From the NCBI GenBank assembly GCA_001579985.1, contig LRSR01012837.1, forward strand, positions 1 through 21,811: a stretch of 21,811 nucleotides of DNA, read 5' to 3'. The notes under the pieces were generated by a model. That model did no database searches, had not been told where the DNA came from, and worked only from the letters and a program-made list of their open reading frames with translations. Made by a program: the position numbers and the translations under genes. This DNA comes from Hypsibius dujardini (lineage: Eukaryota > Tardigrada > Eutardigrada > Parachela > Hypsibiidae). This document shows, piece after piece, positions 1-9,542 of the stretch. Numbering within the stretch: position 1 is the first letter of the stretch; each line of letters begins with the position of its first letter.

Positions 1-98
1 GCAGCTTGGGCAAGACCACCACTCACTTCATCATACTCTTTCTGTCGCTGGGGCTCCGGATAGGCCTCCTGCTTGAGGTAACCTCCGTTATTTGGCAT
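1..98 (-). CDS. Partial 5' end of a second STAR/Sam68-like gene copy
   Basis: Minus-strand ATG at 98-96 opens a frame that runs off the left window edge (32 codons plus 2 bases). The peptide starts MPNNGGYLKQEAYPEP and matches the start of the gene at 14618 (MSNNGGYLKQEAYPEP), with a few substitutions: Ser2 to Pro, and later Gln to Arg, Glu to Lys and Asp to Glu. The frame is open throughout, so nothing here shows that the copy is dead, but the remainder lies outside the window. Identity continues through the 5' flank to about 349. It could be a functional tandem paralogue or a truncated duplicate. Confidence 0.7.
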   Translation of the reverse strand, partial: MPNNGGYLKQEAYPEPQRQKEYDEVSGGLAQA

Positions 99-349
99 GA
101 TGCAGGACCTCGGAAAGTGTCAGTGATGTCTCGGGAAAAAAATCCCTGGCGAAGTGGCAAGTGACTAAGGGAGAAAATGTATTCTTTTGCGCGAAAAAGT
201 AAACGGATAGGAGGAGGTGGAGAGATCACTGAAGAATAATGTCGAAGTCCAAGGAGAAATATTCCAGAAATAATTTCAAGCCACGCCGTGAAGGAACTTT
301 GACGAACAACTAGAGTGAAGGCAAGGTATCGCTTGACCTACAGCAAAGA
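1..349. repeat. Duplicated block, matches 14521-14864
   Basis: Direct-orientation copy of the 5' coding end and about 250 bp of upstream DNA of the STAR-like gene. By eye about nine bases in ten agree, with small indels around 140-170. Similarity stops abruptly at about 349, just before a TATATAAT stretch, and at 14864 in the other copy. The left limit is hidden by the window edge. Confidence 0.85.
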
Positions 350-1015
350 GGATATATAATAAGAGCCACACCATAAGTCTACGGACAGACACGCAGGCCT
401 TGCAAAGTGAGGAAAATCATAAAATAAAATAAAATAAAATGATAATCCATATCGATCGCATAGAATATGGCCGGATATTACAGAACTAGATAGATGTAGT
501 TTTTTTAAATTGTATTCAGGAACTTCTATCCATGTAACAATTTTTAAAAATTAAAAAACGAGAGATAAATGACCACGTGATGCGTTGTCCTGTACGGCAT
601 GCCATAGATTTCGTGTTGAAGCAAACACCGAACCGAATTTTTTGGGACCGCAACAATTACGAAGCGTCACACGCTCGATTTTTTTAAACAAGGAAAATTC
701 CTCATGATTCTACTAAATCCGCAAAGTGAATTAGAAATGTTCCCTTCCCCGGGGCTTTGGCCGCGCTTTCTGGGCTGGCTACAAAGCATCAGCGAAAACT
801 TCATGAAGTCAGGATAAAATTTACTCGATTGTGCTTCGAATTGCATGTCTTTTTTCCTCTAATCGCCCCAAAATATGGCACCTAGTCTTAATTTTCTATG
901 ATGTAATATAAATGGGATATCCTTTTTTCGGTTTTCAACACGTCAAAGATATACATGCACAGAGCCATGCATTGAGGGCTAATATTCCCGCCTGTTTTCA
1001 GGATAACACTTGGAT
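350..1015. other. Intergenic / possible 5' region of the ArfGAP gene
   Basis: No convincing coding sequence. It holds a TATATAAT stretch at about 353-360, a perfect (AAAAT)4 microsatellite at 421-440, a GC-richer stretch around 748-780, and a good 3' splice-like signal (CCTGTTTTCAG) ending at about 1001, 15 bp before the ArfGAP ATG. That would fit a 5' noncoding exon spliced to 1002, but no donor could be chosen. Confidence 0.4.
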
Positions 1016-1561
1016 ATGCACGAACCGCTTTCATCCACTCGGAGCGCTACGGCAAGTGTCAGACAAGTGAGAAATCTTTCCCACAACGCAAAGTGCTTTG
1101 ACTGTGGCGTGAGACTGCCTGCATTTGTCAACTGCACAATTGGTTCATTTGTCTGTTCGGTCTGTGCGAACATACTGTAAGAAATGTTGACCTGAGAGCT
1201 CCAGATTCTTTCACAATTGGCCAGTTTTAAGTATTTTTGTTTTCAGCTGTGGTCTATCGCCACCTCATCACCTCATTAAGATCAGTAATGGCGTGTTTGC
1301 GTCAAATGAAGTCGCATTTATAAACTCGCGGGGTAACGAGGTGAGATCTTTCCGTTTCAGCGTAGAATAAAATAGAACTTCGAAAATAAAAGTTTCGACT
1401 GAGCTGTATATACTCGCTTTGACTGGTCGAAATGTGTAAAGCTTCATTCATAGATTATTCTGCTTTTTAGATTTGTCTGAAAATTTGGCCTCAAAATGCG
1501 AATATTCGAACTGAGTTTGGACAGGGAGCGAAACGTCAAGGAAATAAACGCAAGTCCCTTG

Positions 1562-1865
1562 TGTTAGGTCTACCAACAGGAAGTTGGATAGGTAACAAGT
1601 TTATTAGACTGAATGAATGAATGAACTTGAAGAAAGAAAAGAGGTAGTACAACTGCCTCTAAAACTAATAAAACATATGATTATATAGTAAAGTGTTAAC
1701 TATAGAATTGATAGTAATTAGCACAAACATCACAATTACATACAAGTAAATAGCTGTAGCAGCAGATACAGAACAGGGTAGATAGACTCACTACCTAAGC
1801 AAGGTACTTGTGAGTTAAAGAGCTATAATGATTGGGTATGAGGACTTGTTGGGCGTGGTCCAACA
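1562..1865 (+). mobile_element. Solo LTR (copy 1) in ArfGAP exon 3
   Basis: A 304-bp unit beginning TGTTAGG and ending CCAACA, flanked by a perfect 4-bp target duplication CTTG (1558-1561 and 1866-1869). It is about 80-85 percent identical by eye to 5031-5344. TG...CA ends, the TGTTGG..CCAACA hairpin at the 3' end and 4-bp duplications are typical of LTRs of Gypsy or BEL/Pao elements; I cannot choose between them. No internal region adjoins it, so it is a solo LTR left by recombination. AATAAA lies at 1667-1672. The flanking reading frame of the ArfGAP gene rejoins exactly when the LTR and one duplication are removed. Confidence 0.9.
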
Positions 1866-2015
1866 CTTGAACACCATCTTGCCACGAAGTACAGCAGGAC
1901 AACTTTCTGGAACGACCGTTCGGAATCAACTGTGGTCTCATCGTTTTCTGAAACATCTTAGGGTATGACAAGCGCACCATCCTACCTCCCAAGCAGCGTT
2001 TTACCGAGTAATCTT

Positions 2016-2412
2016 GTAAGTGACGCGCCACTGATTCATTCAAATCCATTCAATACGATTTTTCATCAGAATCCACACTGTATTGTTTAATATAAATTTG
2101 ATTACGTTGTAAATGCAAAAATGTACAGAAAGCGGTTGTTAGTTTTTAATGACGCACTTTTATTTTATTCAATTTCACAAAATAAGAATGCAAATTTAAA
2201 GGTATATTTTTATTTAAAGTCATTGCATTTTTTTTAAATATTAAGATATTTAATTTAAATTGTTTTTCTAAATAGTTAGGATTAGAATTTGGTTTTTTTT
2301 CACGCACAGTGAGTTCTTTATTATAATTCACTTTACCCAAAGATATAAATTAATGGTGTTATGAAAAATCAATCACGTTATTTAAACAGCATTATTTCAC
2401 TTACTTTTCCAG
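2016..2412 (+). other. Intron 3 of the broken ArfGAP gene
   Basis: AT-rich (strongly so from 2150), with a GTAAGT donor at 2016 and a TTACTTTTCCAG acceptor ending at 2412. Nothing else recognisable. Confidence 0.6.
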
Positions 2413-2545
2413 TTGTTATTAGAGACCGAACCCGACGATCACTATCCAACAACTGAATCTGTAGATGGCCGATTCGGAAGTAGCATGTGTCCTGCGGGGA
2501 TACACGGTTCGACACCTGTGGAAGAGTCCTGCAGTTACAATCTCG

Positions 2546-3345
2546 GTTTGTAAAGAGAACACTTCAGTTAAAAGAACAAACCCCGGCACTCACAAGCGAT
2601 TTTTTAGCTCATTAAATTAAAAATTCTAGCGAACAGTTATGGTTGGTTAATTTATTTCATTTAAATTAATTCCCATGTTATCAATTTATGGAATCATCGC
2701 ATAATAATTGTTGAACCGTGCAATTTTTCTTCCTGTTATGTTTTACTGACTTTTCGTGATATCTGAACTGTTAAACTACACGAAATTGTCTCAATAGACT
2801 CAGAGGCAACATATCAAGCACTGAATGTTTACAATTGGTTGACTGAAAATAGCTTCACCAATAATTCACCAATAATTCATCAATGAATTGACATTGCGTA
2901 GCAGAACTTAAAAACTTTAATCTAAAACATCAATTTTAATGCATATTACGGTGAAAAGTTTTAAAATAAATCAAAATATTTAATTAGCCACATGCCTGAA
3001 TTATATTAAATTGAAAATAGCCCTCCGTCCAAAACTGATTTTAAATAAAATGAATTTTGTTTTAAGATAAAATACATGTTTTGGTATTTTAAGTCTTATT
3101 TTAAAATAAATATAAAAAACCATACCGTGTTAGCGGTACTGGGTGGTGATTTTATTATTGCCATTGTAAAACCTTCAGAAGTCTGATGATCCAACCAAAA
3201 AACTAAAGCCAACTCATGATAGGGTCCTTAGTAAAATTGATAAAACTAACACAATTCGAATCCGAACGCACTGATCCCTCTGTCAGTTTCAAGAAAACCC
3301 ACTATCTTGAATTTTTATTATCAGTGTTTTTTTTATTGCTTTTAG
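2546..3345 (+). other. Intron 4 of the broken ArfGAP gene
   Basis: About 800 bp, AT-rich, with a GTTTGT donor at 2546 and a TTATTGCTTTTAG acceptor ending at 3345. It contains short repeats such as CCAATAATTCA at 2857-2880 and runs built of AAAATAAA at 3040-3115. No coding signal was seen. Confidence 0.6.
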
Positions 3346-3569
3346 ATTACGGAAAGGCTGATTCTCGCTCTGCTCTTCGGCTGGAGCTTCATGCTCCGGT
3401 CGACCAACTCAACCCCATCGGTCATGCAAGCAGTCCCCAATCTGTATCGACATTGACTGCAGAACCAAGCGAGCCATTACCGTGTTCAACCAGTCAAACC
3501 ACTTCCAGTGAACTCTTTGGCAGACCAGCAGAGCCAACAATAACGAAAAGGAAGCACTGAACGAAAGTC

Positions 3570-3823
3570 TGTAGCGTGGCCCTGTGCAATGTGCAGAGTG
3601 GGGAAGACGTCACCATGCTTCGTTTTCCTAAGTCCCAACGAATGAGACGACGATGGGAAGAAAACACGAAACGCGGAACCAAATCCGGCGCAAAATGGAA
3701 AAGCTCCATTCACAGCCGAATTTGCACGTGAAATTTCCCGTTGCTGTTCTGCGTCAATTCAAAGGGCACACCGAGCTCATCGACAGAGAGAATGTTCTAC
3801 CAACCCTGAATTTTCCGGGGTAG
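3570..3823 (+). pseudogene. THAP zinc-finger remnant (part of the transposase)
   Basis: The frame follows the ArfGAP-tail stop (TGA 3558-3560) with only three codons before the first zinc cysteine and no ATG in between. The C-x4-C pair, LRFPKSQRMRRRWEENT and SRICT match the C2CH THAP pattern. The expected C-x2-H-F end reads C-x2-N-F and contains a stop codon at the x position. The last THAP element (VLPTLNFPG) is out of frame by one base. THAP domains bind DNA for P-element-type transposases and for host proteins derived from them. Confidence 0.8.
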
Positions 3824-4952
3824 CAGCCTGTACGTCTTTCACGATTTTCTCGCCTGAATGCGGACCTGGTGCTGCTCAACGAAACCGACCTGGAATCTGA
3901 AATATTTTCGTTCGAAGTAATTTGTGCCGAATGTAAATATACAAGTGGAAAAACCCTTATGCTAACCGAGTTAGGCCAGTGCCTTCTAACCATTCTCCTT
4001 GTTCGTTACAGCATTCAAAGCTCCAAACAATTTCATTCTTCAACCGCGGCAGGACCATCTCATCTTCACGTCATCCGAGTTCGTGGATAGCAAACTAAGT
4101 CAGCGCTCGTTGGTGATTCGATCAGATATGAGCTTGGAATTTTCTTGGGTACGGCGATCATCCGTGGAGCAGACTCACTATCGGGGAAATCGGTCTCGTC
4201 AATGACAGATGTGTCCGTATTCTTGTGAAGCTTATTAGCTTCCGGCGGACTGACTTACGCCGCATTGAAGCTGAAATATCGGATCTTTTTGATATTGCAT
4301 CTATGACGGTGCACTGCAAGAGTCCAATAAAAGATAACACGACGCCTCCTATTAACAGTCTGCATGCTGTAGACACGGATAGCTCGGTGGGCGACCGAGA
4401 AGGCTGGGGGTGTGGGAAAAGAGCTGTCGTGTTTGATGTTTTTGCGCGAACAGACGAAGTTTGTTCTTAGGACTGTTGGGCAGGAGAAAGGGCGTAATTT
4501 TAGCTATTCGGATAACTTGATAAATGTAAGTCAATAGCAGTCAACGCTGTTTTGACGGTTCAGATTGCTGATTTTAGGCGATAAATTTACATGAAAAGAT
4601 CTAGATCGGCGTTGTTTAAATAAAAGTTGTAAGTTTGAATAAAATTAGACATACATTCCAATTTGTTGCGAGATAAAATGAAATAACTTGTAATTGTAAT
4701 GCAAATCAACGGACCCATAAACATTATATAAATAAAATATTAAAATAAAATAAAATTCCAAAAACATTGATCAGCAGTATGTAGCGATGAATTTAGATAA
4801 TTATATAGTGCGTGCCATGCTGTTGTAAAATATGCAAATATTGTTAATAATATTTCTATAAACTCATAAATAAACAAACTGATGGTACACTTAAAGTTAA
4901 ACAATTCCGGTTAAAAGATAAAATTTGACAATACCATGCTATGATTTTGTAG
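3824..4952 (+). other. Transposase linker region and AT-rich intron-like DNA
   Basis: Several short open stretches (for example ETDLESEIFSFE followed by a GTAATT donor-like site at about 3917, and an acceptor-like CGTTACAG ending at about 4012) may be decayed exons, but I cannot assign them. From 4500 the DNA is AT-rich with AATAAAAT runs at 4729-4758. A clear acceptor TTTTGTAG ends at 4952. Confidence 0.4.
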
Positions 4953-5030
4953 GTGGCGTTCGTGACTTATCTTCATTCGCCAGCTGCTTACGATGCATTC
5001 CTCAATAGCGGATGCGTAGTTCTACCATAG

Positions 5031-5344
5031 TGTTAGGTTTACCAACCGGAGGTTGGATAGTTAACAAGTTTATTGGACTGAATGTGGTGATCGGTAGAGA
5101 AGTAAACTGGAAGAAAGGAAAGAGAAAGTACAACTGCCTCTTGTAACTAGTAAAACATCTGATTATATAGTAAAGTGTTAACTACAGAATTGATAGTAAA
5201 TAGCACACACATCAGAATTACATACAAGTAATTAGCTGTGGCAGCAGAATAGGGTTAATAGGGTAGATAGTTGCTAAGTAAGGTATTAACGAGTCAAATA
5301 GCTGTGATGATTGGGTATGAGGACTTGTTGGGCGTGGTCCAACA
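5031..5344 (+). mobile_element. Solo LTR (copy 2) inside the transposase exon
   Basis: A 314-bp unit beginning TGTTAGG and ending CCAACA, flanked by the 4-bp duplication ATAG (5027-5030 and 5345-5348). It is the same family and orientation as 1562-1865 but has a different target site. Shared landmarks are GATTATATAGTAAAGTGTTA and ATGAGGACTTGTTGGGCG. The transposase frame (VVLP before, RGYLST after) rejoins when the LTR and one ATAG are removed. Confidence 0.9.
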
Positions 5345-7771
5345 ATAGAGAGGATACCTTTCAACTATGTTGACAGAATACAGCTCGCCTTTCAACACCA
5401 AAGCTGCCATGAAGCCGGAGATGTTGGAAGAGATTGCGAAACGGATTGGCGAACGAGAACCACACCCTGATTTCCACGACTATGAATATGCCATCTGTAT
5501 TGATGAAATGAAAATCTCTGGAAGGAAAGTCTTCACTGCTGACCGACTCTACGGGAGTCCCGCCAACACACCAAAACCTGAATTTGAGGGGCAGCCGGCC
5601 GGTTATATCCTCTCCTTTCAGCTGAAATCACTCGGGAGCTACTTCCAGATGATTATTTGCACGGTGCCTGTACTGCATGCCAGCGATGATTTTCTCCGCA
5701 TTTTCGTGGAAATGATTATCCGTTAACTTGCCTCAATAAATGTCCATCCCAGGAAGATCATCACGGATAACGCGATTCAAAACCAGAACGTTTTTCGGAA
5801 TCACCTGGTTCGGGATCCTGTGGCACTCCTTCAGGACTACGATTGCCGGCTAGATATTGAAGGAAATAAAGAGATCGACTGGCATCCGGACGCGATGCAC
5901 GGAATTAAGAACATCCGTAACAGCCTGATTGGACTGCCAGGGAAGTAAAAACCTGCATTCGAATTGGAGCGTGCAGTTTTACGGGGTTCGGGATTCACAG
6001 CAGGTGACAAAATATTTTTGTTGGTTCAAACAAACATGCGTAGCCGTTGCTGGGACGGCTGTTTTTTTTTGCAGGCATTTTTAACATCGATCTCGTTCGG
6101 CGACTCTGGAGGAAGGAGCAATACACTGTTTCAAGTGGGCGGCTCGCTCCTTGTCTCTCGGCAATCGTAGTCCAGCCGGCGGAGATTGAGCGCCAAAAGG
6201 TTTGGCCTGCTGTTAAGGTATAAGTGTTCTGCATATTGCCCAGCCGTGCCGCCATCTTAATTGCAAAAATTATTTGTCGTTACAGTTGTTTAGCGGAGAG
6301 GTGCAGTCGGCACTGACGACATATCATGCCGCGGGGGACGTCGAATTCAAAAATGCACCGGTTGTGTGCTTTTTTTCGATGATCAGCAAATTTTGGTCGA
6401 TCGTGAACGGGGATGTCAAAAACGGCGACGGAAGTGTCGAGGTATTTCGAGCTGCACACCTATCGAGCTATCTATTACTTTCCTTGTTTGTTTTCCTATC
6501 TTTGCCTATCTTCGAACAAGCTGTTGTTTTTGGCTTACATTTCTTTCCCGTTGCAGTGGCTCAAGGATACTTGGTTGCCCTTTTACCGTGAACTCTGCAG
6601 AGCCAAGCCGGTCGACCCAAAAATACGAACGAAAATAATAACCGACGATACTCGAGATTCTATTCCGGTCACAACAGCTTCGACAATTCGTACCCTGGAC
6701 TACCTCTAACGACGGCCAACCAGGTTGAAACGGCACAGAAACGTGGAAATGCAATGTCCCAATTTGCATATTCCCCGTCCAGAAGGAGCGCTAACTGCTA
6801 CCAGGGACCAGATAAGAACAAGAAGCGCTTCCGTAAACCGATTAAGGTTTCTCTGACGGGCAACCGTTTATTGGCCCAGGAAAAAAAAGGTCCAAGCGTA
6901 AATCGAATAGTGCAATGTGCTGCCAGTTCATTTTAAAATGTGGCCTTAATTTTGAATCGTAGTTTTCTACTGTTTATAGGTAGCTTAACAGGGTATGCGG
7001 CTTGCATTTCTCGTCTGGGTTGGGACTCCATGCTGAAAACAATTTCGGATGTCACGCAAGAGCTCCCTCTGCGGCCACTAATGTCGACCCGAAAGCACTT
7101 GACGAGTGTATCGCAATCACGAGCAGCGATCTCTGTTTACCCAGTACGTCTATTTTCTGGAACTTAGTTTATGCGTAGCACTGCCGGACTTGGCAATTAT
7201 TACGCAAAATGTTGTTTTTAGACCATTTGCAGTTGCCGGAAAGAAACGCGATTGTATATCTAGCCGGCGCGTTTCAGCGAGCAGCTGTGAAAACGTTCCC
7301 GAAAGTCATCTTGTTCGATATGTTTGTTTGTCCTTTGATTCTGGCACCAGCTGAAATTCCAGCTTCACAACTGCATTACCTGAAAAAACCGGGACTTTCC
7401 GGACCGCTTAATCGTTCCATCCAAGTGTCTTTCTCGAAGCCACCCAAATTGCCATCAAAGTCCACATGGAGTTCAAAGCCAGCGAGCTGGAGAACCACCC
7501 GATGGACACAACGACCGTCCGCCTCCTCAGTGAATTAGCGTGGCGTAAAATGAAGAACAAGATCTGGACATTTTCCTGCCAGGATGCAGCTTGTAAAGGC
7601 TGCGGAGAGTTCGCGGCTCAAAACGATAAGATTTTATCGCGAGTTTTACAATTTATGTTTCGCGTACTTATTTCGCGACGTGTGGAAGACCAAAATGCTC
7701 TAGTAGGAGAACAGTTAAGGCAGAGTACTTTCAGCCGGAAAGTGAAAAAAATGAAAAACTATTATTGGCAA

Positions 7772-7956
7772 CTAAACAGACAAACAAACAGACACAGACA
7801 AACTGGTACGAAGACAAAGATAAGGCAGACAAAAAAGGGGAGAGACAAAGACGTTACAACTGAAAGATAGAAAAAGCGGCAGACAGACAGACAGACAGAC
7901 AGACAGGCAGGCAGGTAGGCAGACAGACAGACAGGCAGACAGGCAGGCAGGCAGGC

Positions 7957-7997
<41 letters not shown>
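7772..7997. repeat. CAGA/GCAG tetranucleotide array
   Basis: A loose start (ACAAACAGACAC...) becomes a clean ACAG array with GCAG variants from 7880 to 7996. Cysteine- and serine-rich open frames on the opposite strand are by-products of the repeat. Confidence 0.95.
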
Positions 7998-8032
7998 TGC
8001 ATTCTCATATTCGAACAATTTGATGTCCAGCG

Positions 8033-8171
8033 TTATTTTCTTGTCCATTCCTGGCAGTAAGAATCGGTAAGGTCCAACACCGCTCGCAAATCCCATCGCT
8101 CAAGGATGCCGAGCAGGTCCCATGGGCGAAGTTTTATTGGGAAATTCTCGTACGCGAGAAATAGCAGGCAC
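8033..8171 (-). pseudogene. Orphan coding exon, unrecognised
   Basis: On the minus strand a 3' splice-like CATTTTTCAG ends at 8172, followed by an open frame of 45 codons to a TAA at 8033-8035. The peptide contains LLFLAYENFPIKLRPWDLLG and ends DSYCQEWTRK. Its composition (Trp, Leu, charged residues) looks like a real folded protein, but I recognise no family. No matching upstream exon was found before the gag-like element at 8480-9517, so it may be the last exon of a gene split by that insertion or a leftover fragment. Confidence 0.35.
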
Positions 8172-8479
8172 CTGAAAAATGAAATGGATTAATGAAATGA
8201 AAAATGAAAATGACATTTTCGAATTATCCAAAATGAGTCGACCTTTGAGCAGAATAAGCAATGATTTTCCAGTAAAAACACAGACATCGTATTTTTCAAG
8301 AAGATCGCCAACTTAATTTCGAATTTTTTTTATCGTATTCAATAATCCATTCAATTTCAAACAAAAGATTTTCAAACTAATTGGTGTCCGCGAGCGAAGC
8401 GAATGTCGAACGGTTATTTTTGGTGCACTAGTGGTAGATAAATGATGGATTACGCTCGGTGCACCAGAGGTGCACCTCG
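8172..8479. other. Noncoding spacer
   Basis: Mostly AT-rich. At 8433-8478 the palindromic word GTGCAC appears three times, twice as GGTGCACC. No gene seen. Confidence 0.4.
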
Positions 8480-9517
8480 CTAGTTTTTTTGCACAATTTT
8501 TCGTTCCACGTTTTCACGGTTCCCTAATTTCTGGGCGAACGGGCACAGCCGAGTTTCACGAGCCCCATGAGCTGGTCCCGTGGTTGATTTACAGTTACAG
8601 CACTAATTAGCGCCCTCTGCCGTGCAAATATTGTGGTGATGACCAACATCTGCACACTTTCCACAAGTCTACTGCCCGTACTCGTGGTCGGCCACATAGC
8701 ATGTCTCATAGCCAATCATCATCTTGCCTCTCGAGATCATCTGTTCACGGACGGCCTGTTCAACCTCAACAACAAAGGCGCAATTCAATCGATCAACATT
8801 AGTTTCGTTCCACAATTTCTTAACGACGCGCACCCTGCTCATCTCGACACCAGTTGCGTGACAAAACTCTGTGCGAAACTCGTCCTCACTATACTCCTTC
8901 GGAACCTGGCGGATAATGATTTTCGGTAGTCGATCGAAATTAGTGGATTTAGTCACCTGTTCGAGGCCGAGATCCTCTTTGCGTGCGTCTATTTGTTGCA
9001 TGATTTGTTCGCAGGAGGCTGCATCGCTGCACACGGCGACGAATCCACCACTACGCGTGGGCTTCAATTCGGTCATACCAACAATGCGTTGTTCTCGTGG
9101 AATGGCGGCTGCCATCTTTTTCTTAAACTCCGCGCTGCTCAACGGTCCATTTGCCCCGTTAGCGGGCTTCAAAATAACGGCATGAGGGGATCGCGCATTC
9201 GTTGGCGGAGCGGGCGAGACGACGACGCCAGCCCACTTGTTGTTTCGGGCGGCGACCTGCAAAATATTCTTAACAACGGCTTGGGCAGGCTCTTCACTCA
9301 TTTTGGCAATTACGGCGGTTTTTACGATACTAAAGGCGGATATAGCAGATGCTGAATGATCTTTCACGTACTTCAGAACGGTAGCTAGAGATTCCTTTTT
9401 TGAACCCCCGTCCAAATCCTTCGTAGCCTGGAGCAGCCCCTTGAAGAACCCATCGTTCTCCCCCAGCTCCCCGTTGAAATTCGCTCCCACAGCACCATCG
9501 ACTGCAGCATTCGCCAT
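8480..9517 (-). pseudogene. Retrotransposon gag-like ORF with two internal amber codons
   Basis: ATG at 9517-9515 opens 282 codons to TAG 8671-8669. The same frame then continues through TAG 8605-8603 to TAG 8482-8480. Just after the first TAG comes a perfect CCHC zinc knuckle (C-G-K-C-x4-H-x4-C), and just after the second a C-x2-C-x7-H-x7-CP finger. The part before the stops has PKIIIRQVPKEYSEDEF and FVVEVEQAVREQMISRGKMM, the pattern seen before zinc knuckles in retrotransposon gag/ORF1 proteins, which bind element RNA and form particles. No protease, reverse transcriptase or integrase follows, so the element is truncated. The internal ambers are either decay or programmed readthrough. An LTR-like end lies 26 bp upstream. 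Confidence 0.7.
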
Positions 9518-9542
9518 TTCACAATCTTAGGGTTTCCTCACG

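Larger units (their letters stand above)
1016..3560 (+). pseudogene. AGFG-like ArfGAP gene, interrupted by a solo LTR
   Basis: Five exons with matching phases: 1016-1176, 1247-1340, 1471-2015 (containing the LTR), 2413-2545 and 3346-3560, each with GT-AG borders. Exons 1-2 encode an ArfGAP zinc finger (C-x2-C-x16-C-x2-C, starting CFDCGVRLP) followed by GLSPPHHLIKIS and GNEICLKIW, which matches AGFG/HRB proteins rather than other ArfGAPs. After the LTR the frame resumes with ATKYSRTTFW, the AGFG segment just past the domain, then a Ser/Thr/Pro-rich tail with FG dipeptides, ending KRKH. AGFG proteins are nuclear-pore- and endocytosis-linked adaptors. Lesions: the 304-bp LTR at 1562-1865, an in-frame TAG at 1959-1961, and Cys in place of the arginine-finger residue (LRGL in AGFG, LCGL here). 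Without the insertion the frame is about 280 codons. A truncated ArfGAP-only product ending at TGA 1618-1620 inside the LTR is possible. Confidence 0.85.
3561..7770 (+). pseudogene. Decayed THAP / P-element-type transposase
   Basis: Order of recognisable parts: a THAP zinc finger (TGT 3570, TGC 3585, a W in RRRWEENT, TGC 3723, later VLPTLNFPG at 3794-3820 in another frame); an exon from 4953 with HSPAAYDAFLNSG and VVLP, interrupted by an LTR; then ICIDEMKIS, KIITDNAIQNQN and DWHPDAMHGIKNIRNSL up to a GTAAAA donor at 5945. Further exons are 6075-6217 (DLVRRLWRKEQYTV...), 6286-6441 (LFSGEVQSAL, FWSIVNGD) and from 6557. C-terminal fragments are NAIVYLAGAF (about 7240) and RVLISRRVED to KKMKN (to about 7760). 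These match P-element/THAP9-like RNase-H transposases. Damage: the THAP stop TGA 3729-3731 with Asn where the zinc His belongs, a frameshift before 3794, TAG 5028-5030, TAA 5724-5726, a phase break between 5944 and 6075, and a frameshift near 7400. No terminal repeats were found. Confidence 0.82.

Noticed and set aside
1795-2049. 84-codon minus-strand frame
   Set aside because: It is antisense to ArfGAP exon 3 and crosses the LTR border, so it cannot be an old gene.
1562-5344. One full LTR retrotransposon bounded by the two similar LTRs
   Set aside because: Each LTR has its own, different 4-bp target duplication, and the DNA between them is ArfGAP exons and a THAP transposase, not gag-pol.
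5367-5726. Complete small gene of 119 codons
   Set aside because: The same frame continues after the TAA with transposase motifs and before the LTR with further motifs, so it is a slice of a broken transposase exon.
7762-8096. Cysteine-rich minus-strand frames near the first array
   Set aside because: Repeat translation; a signal-peptide-like look comes from CTGT periodicity.
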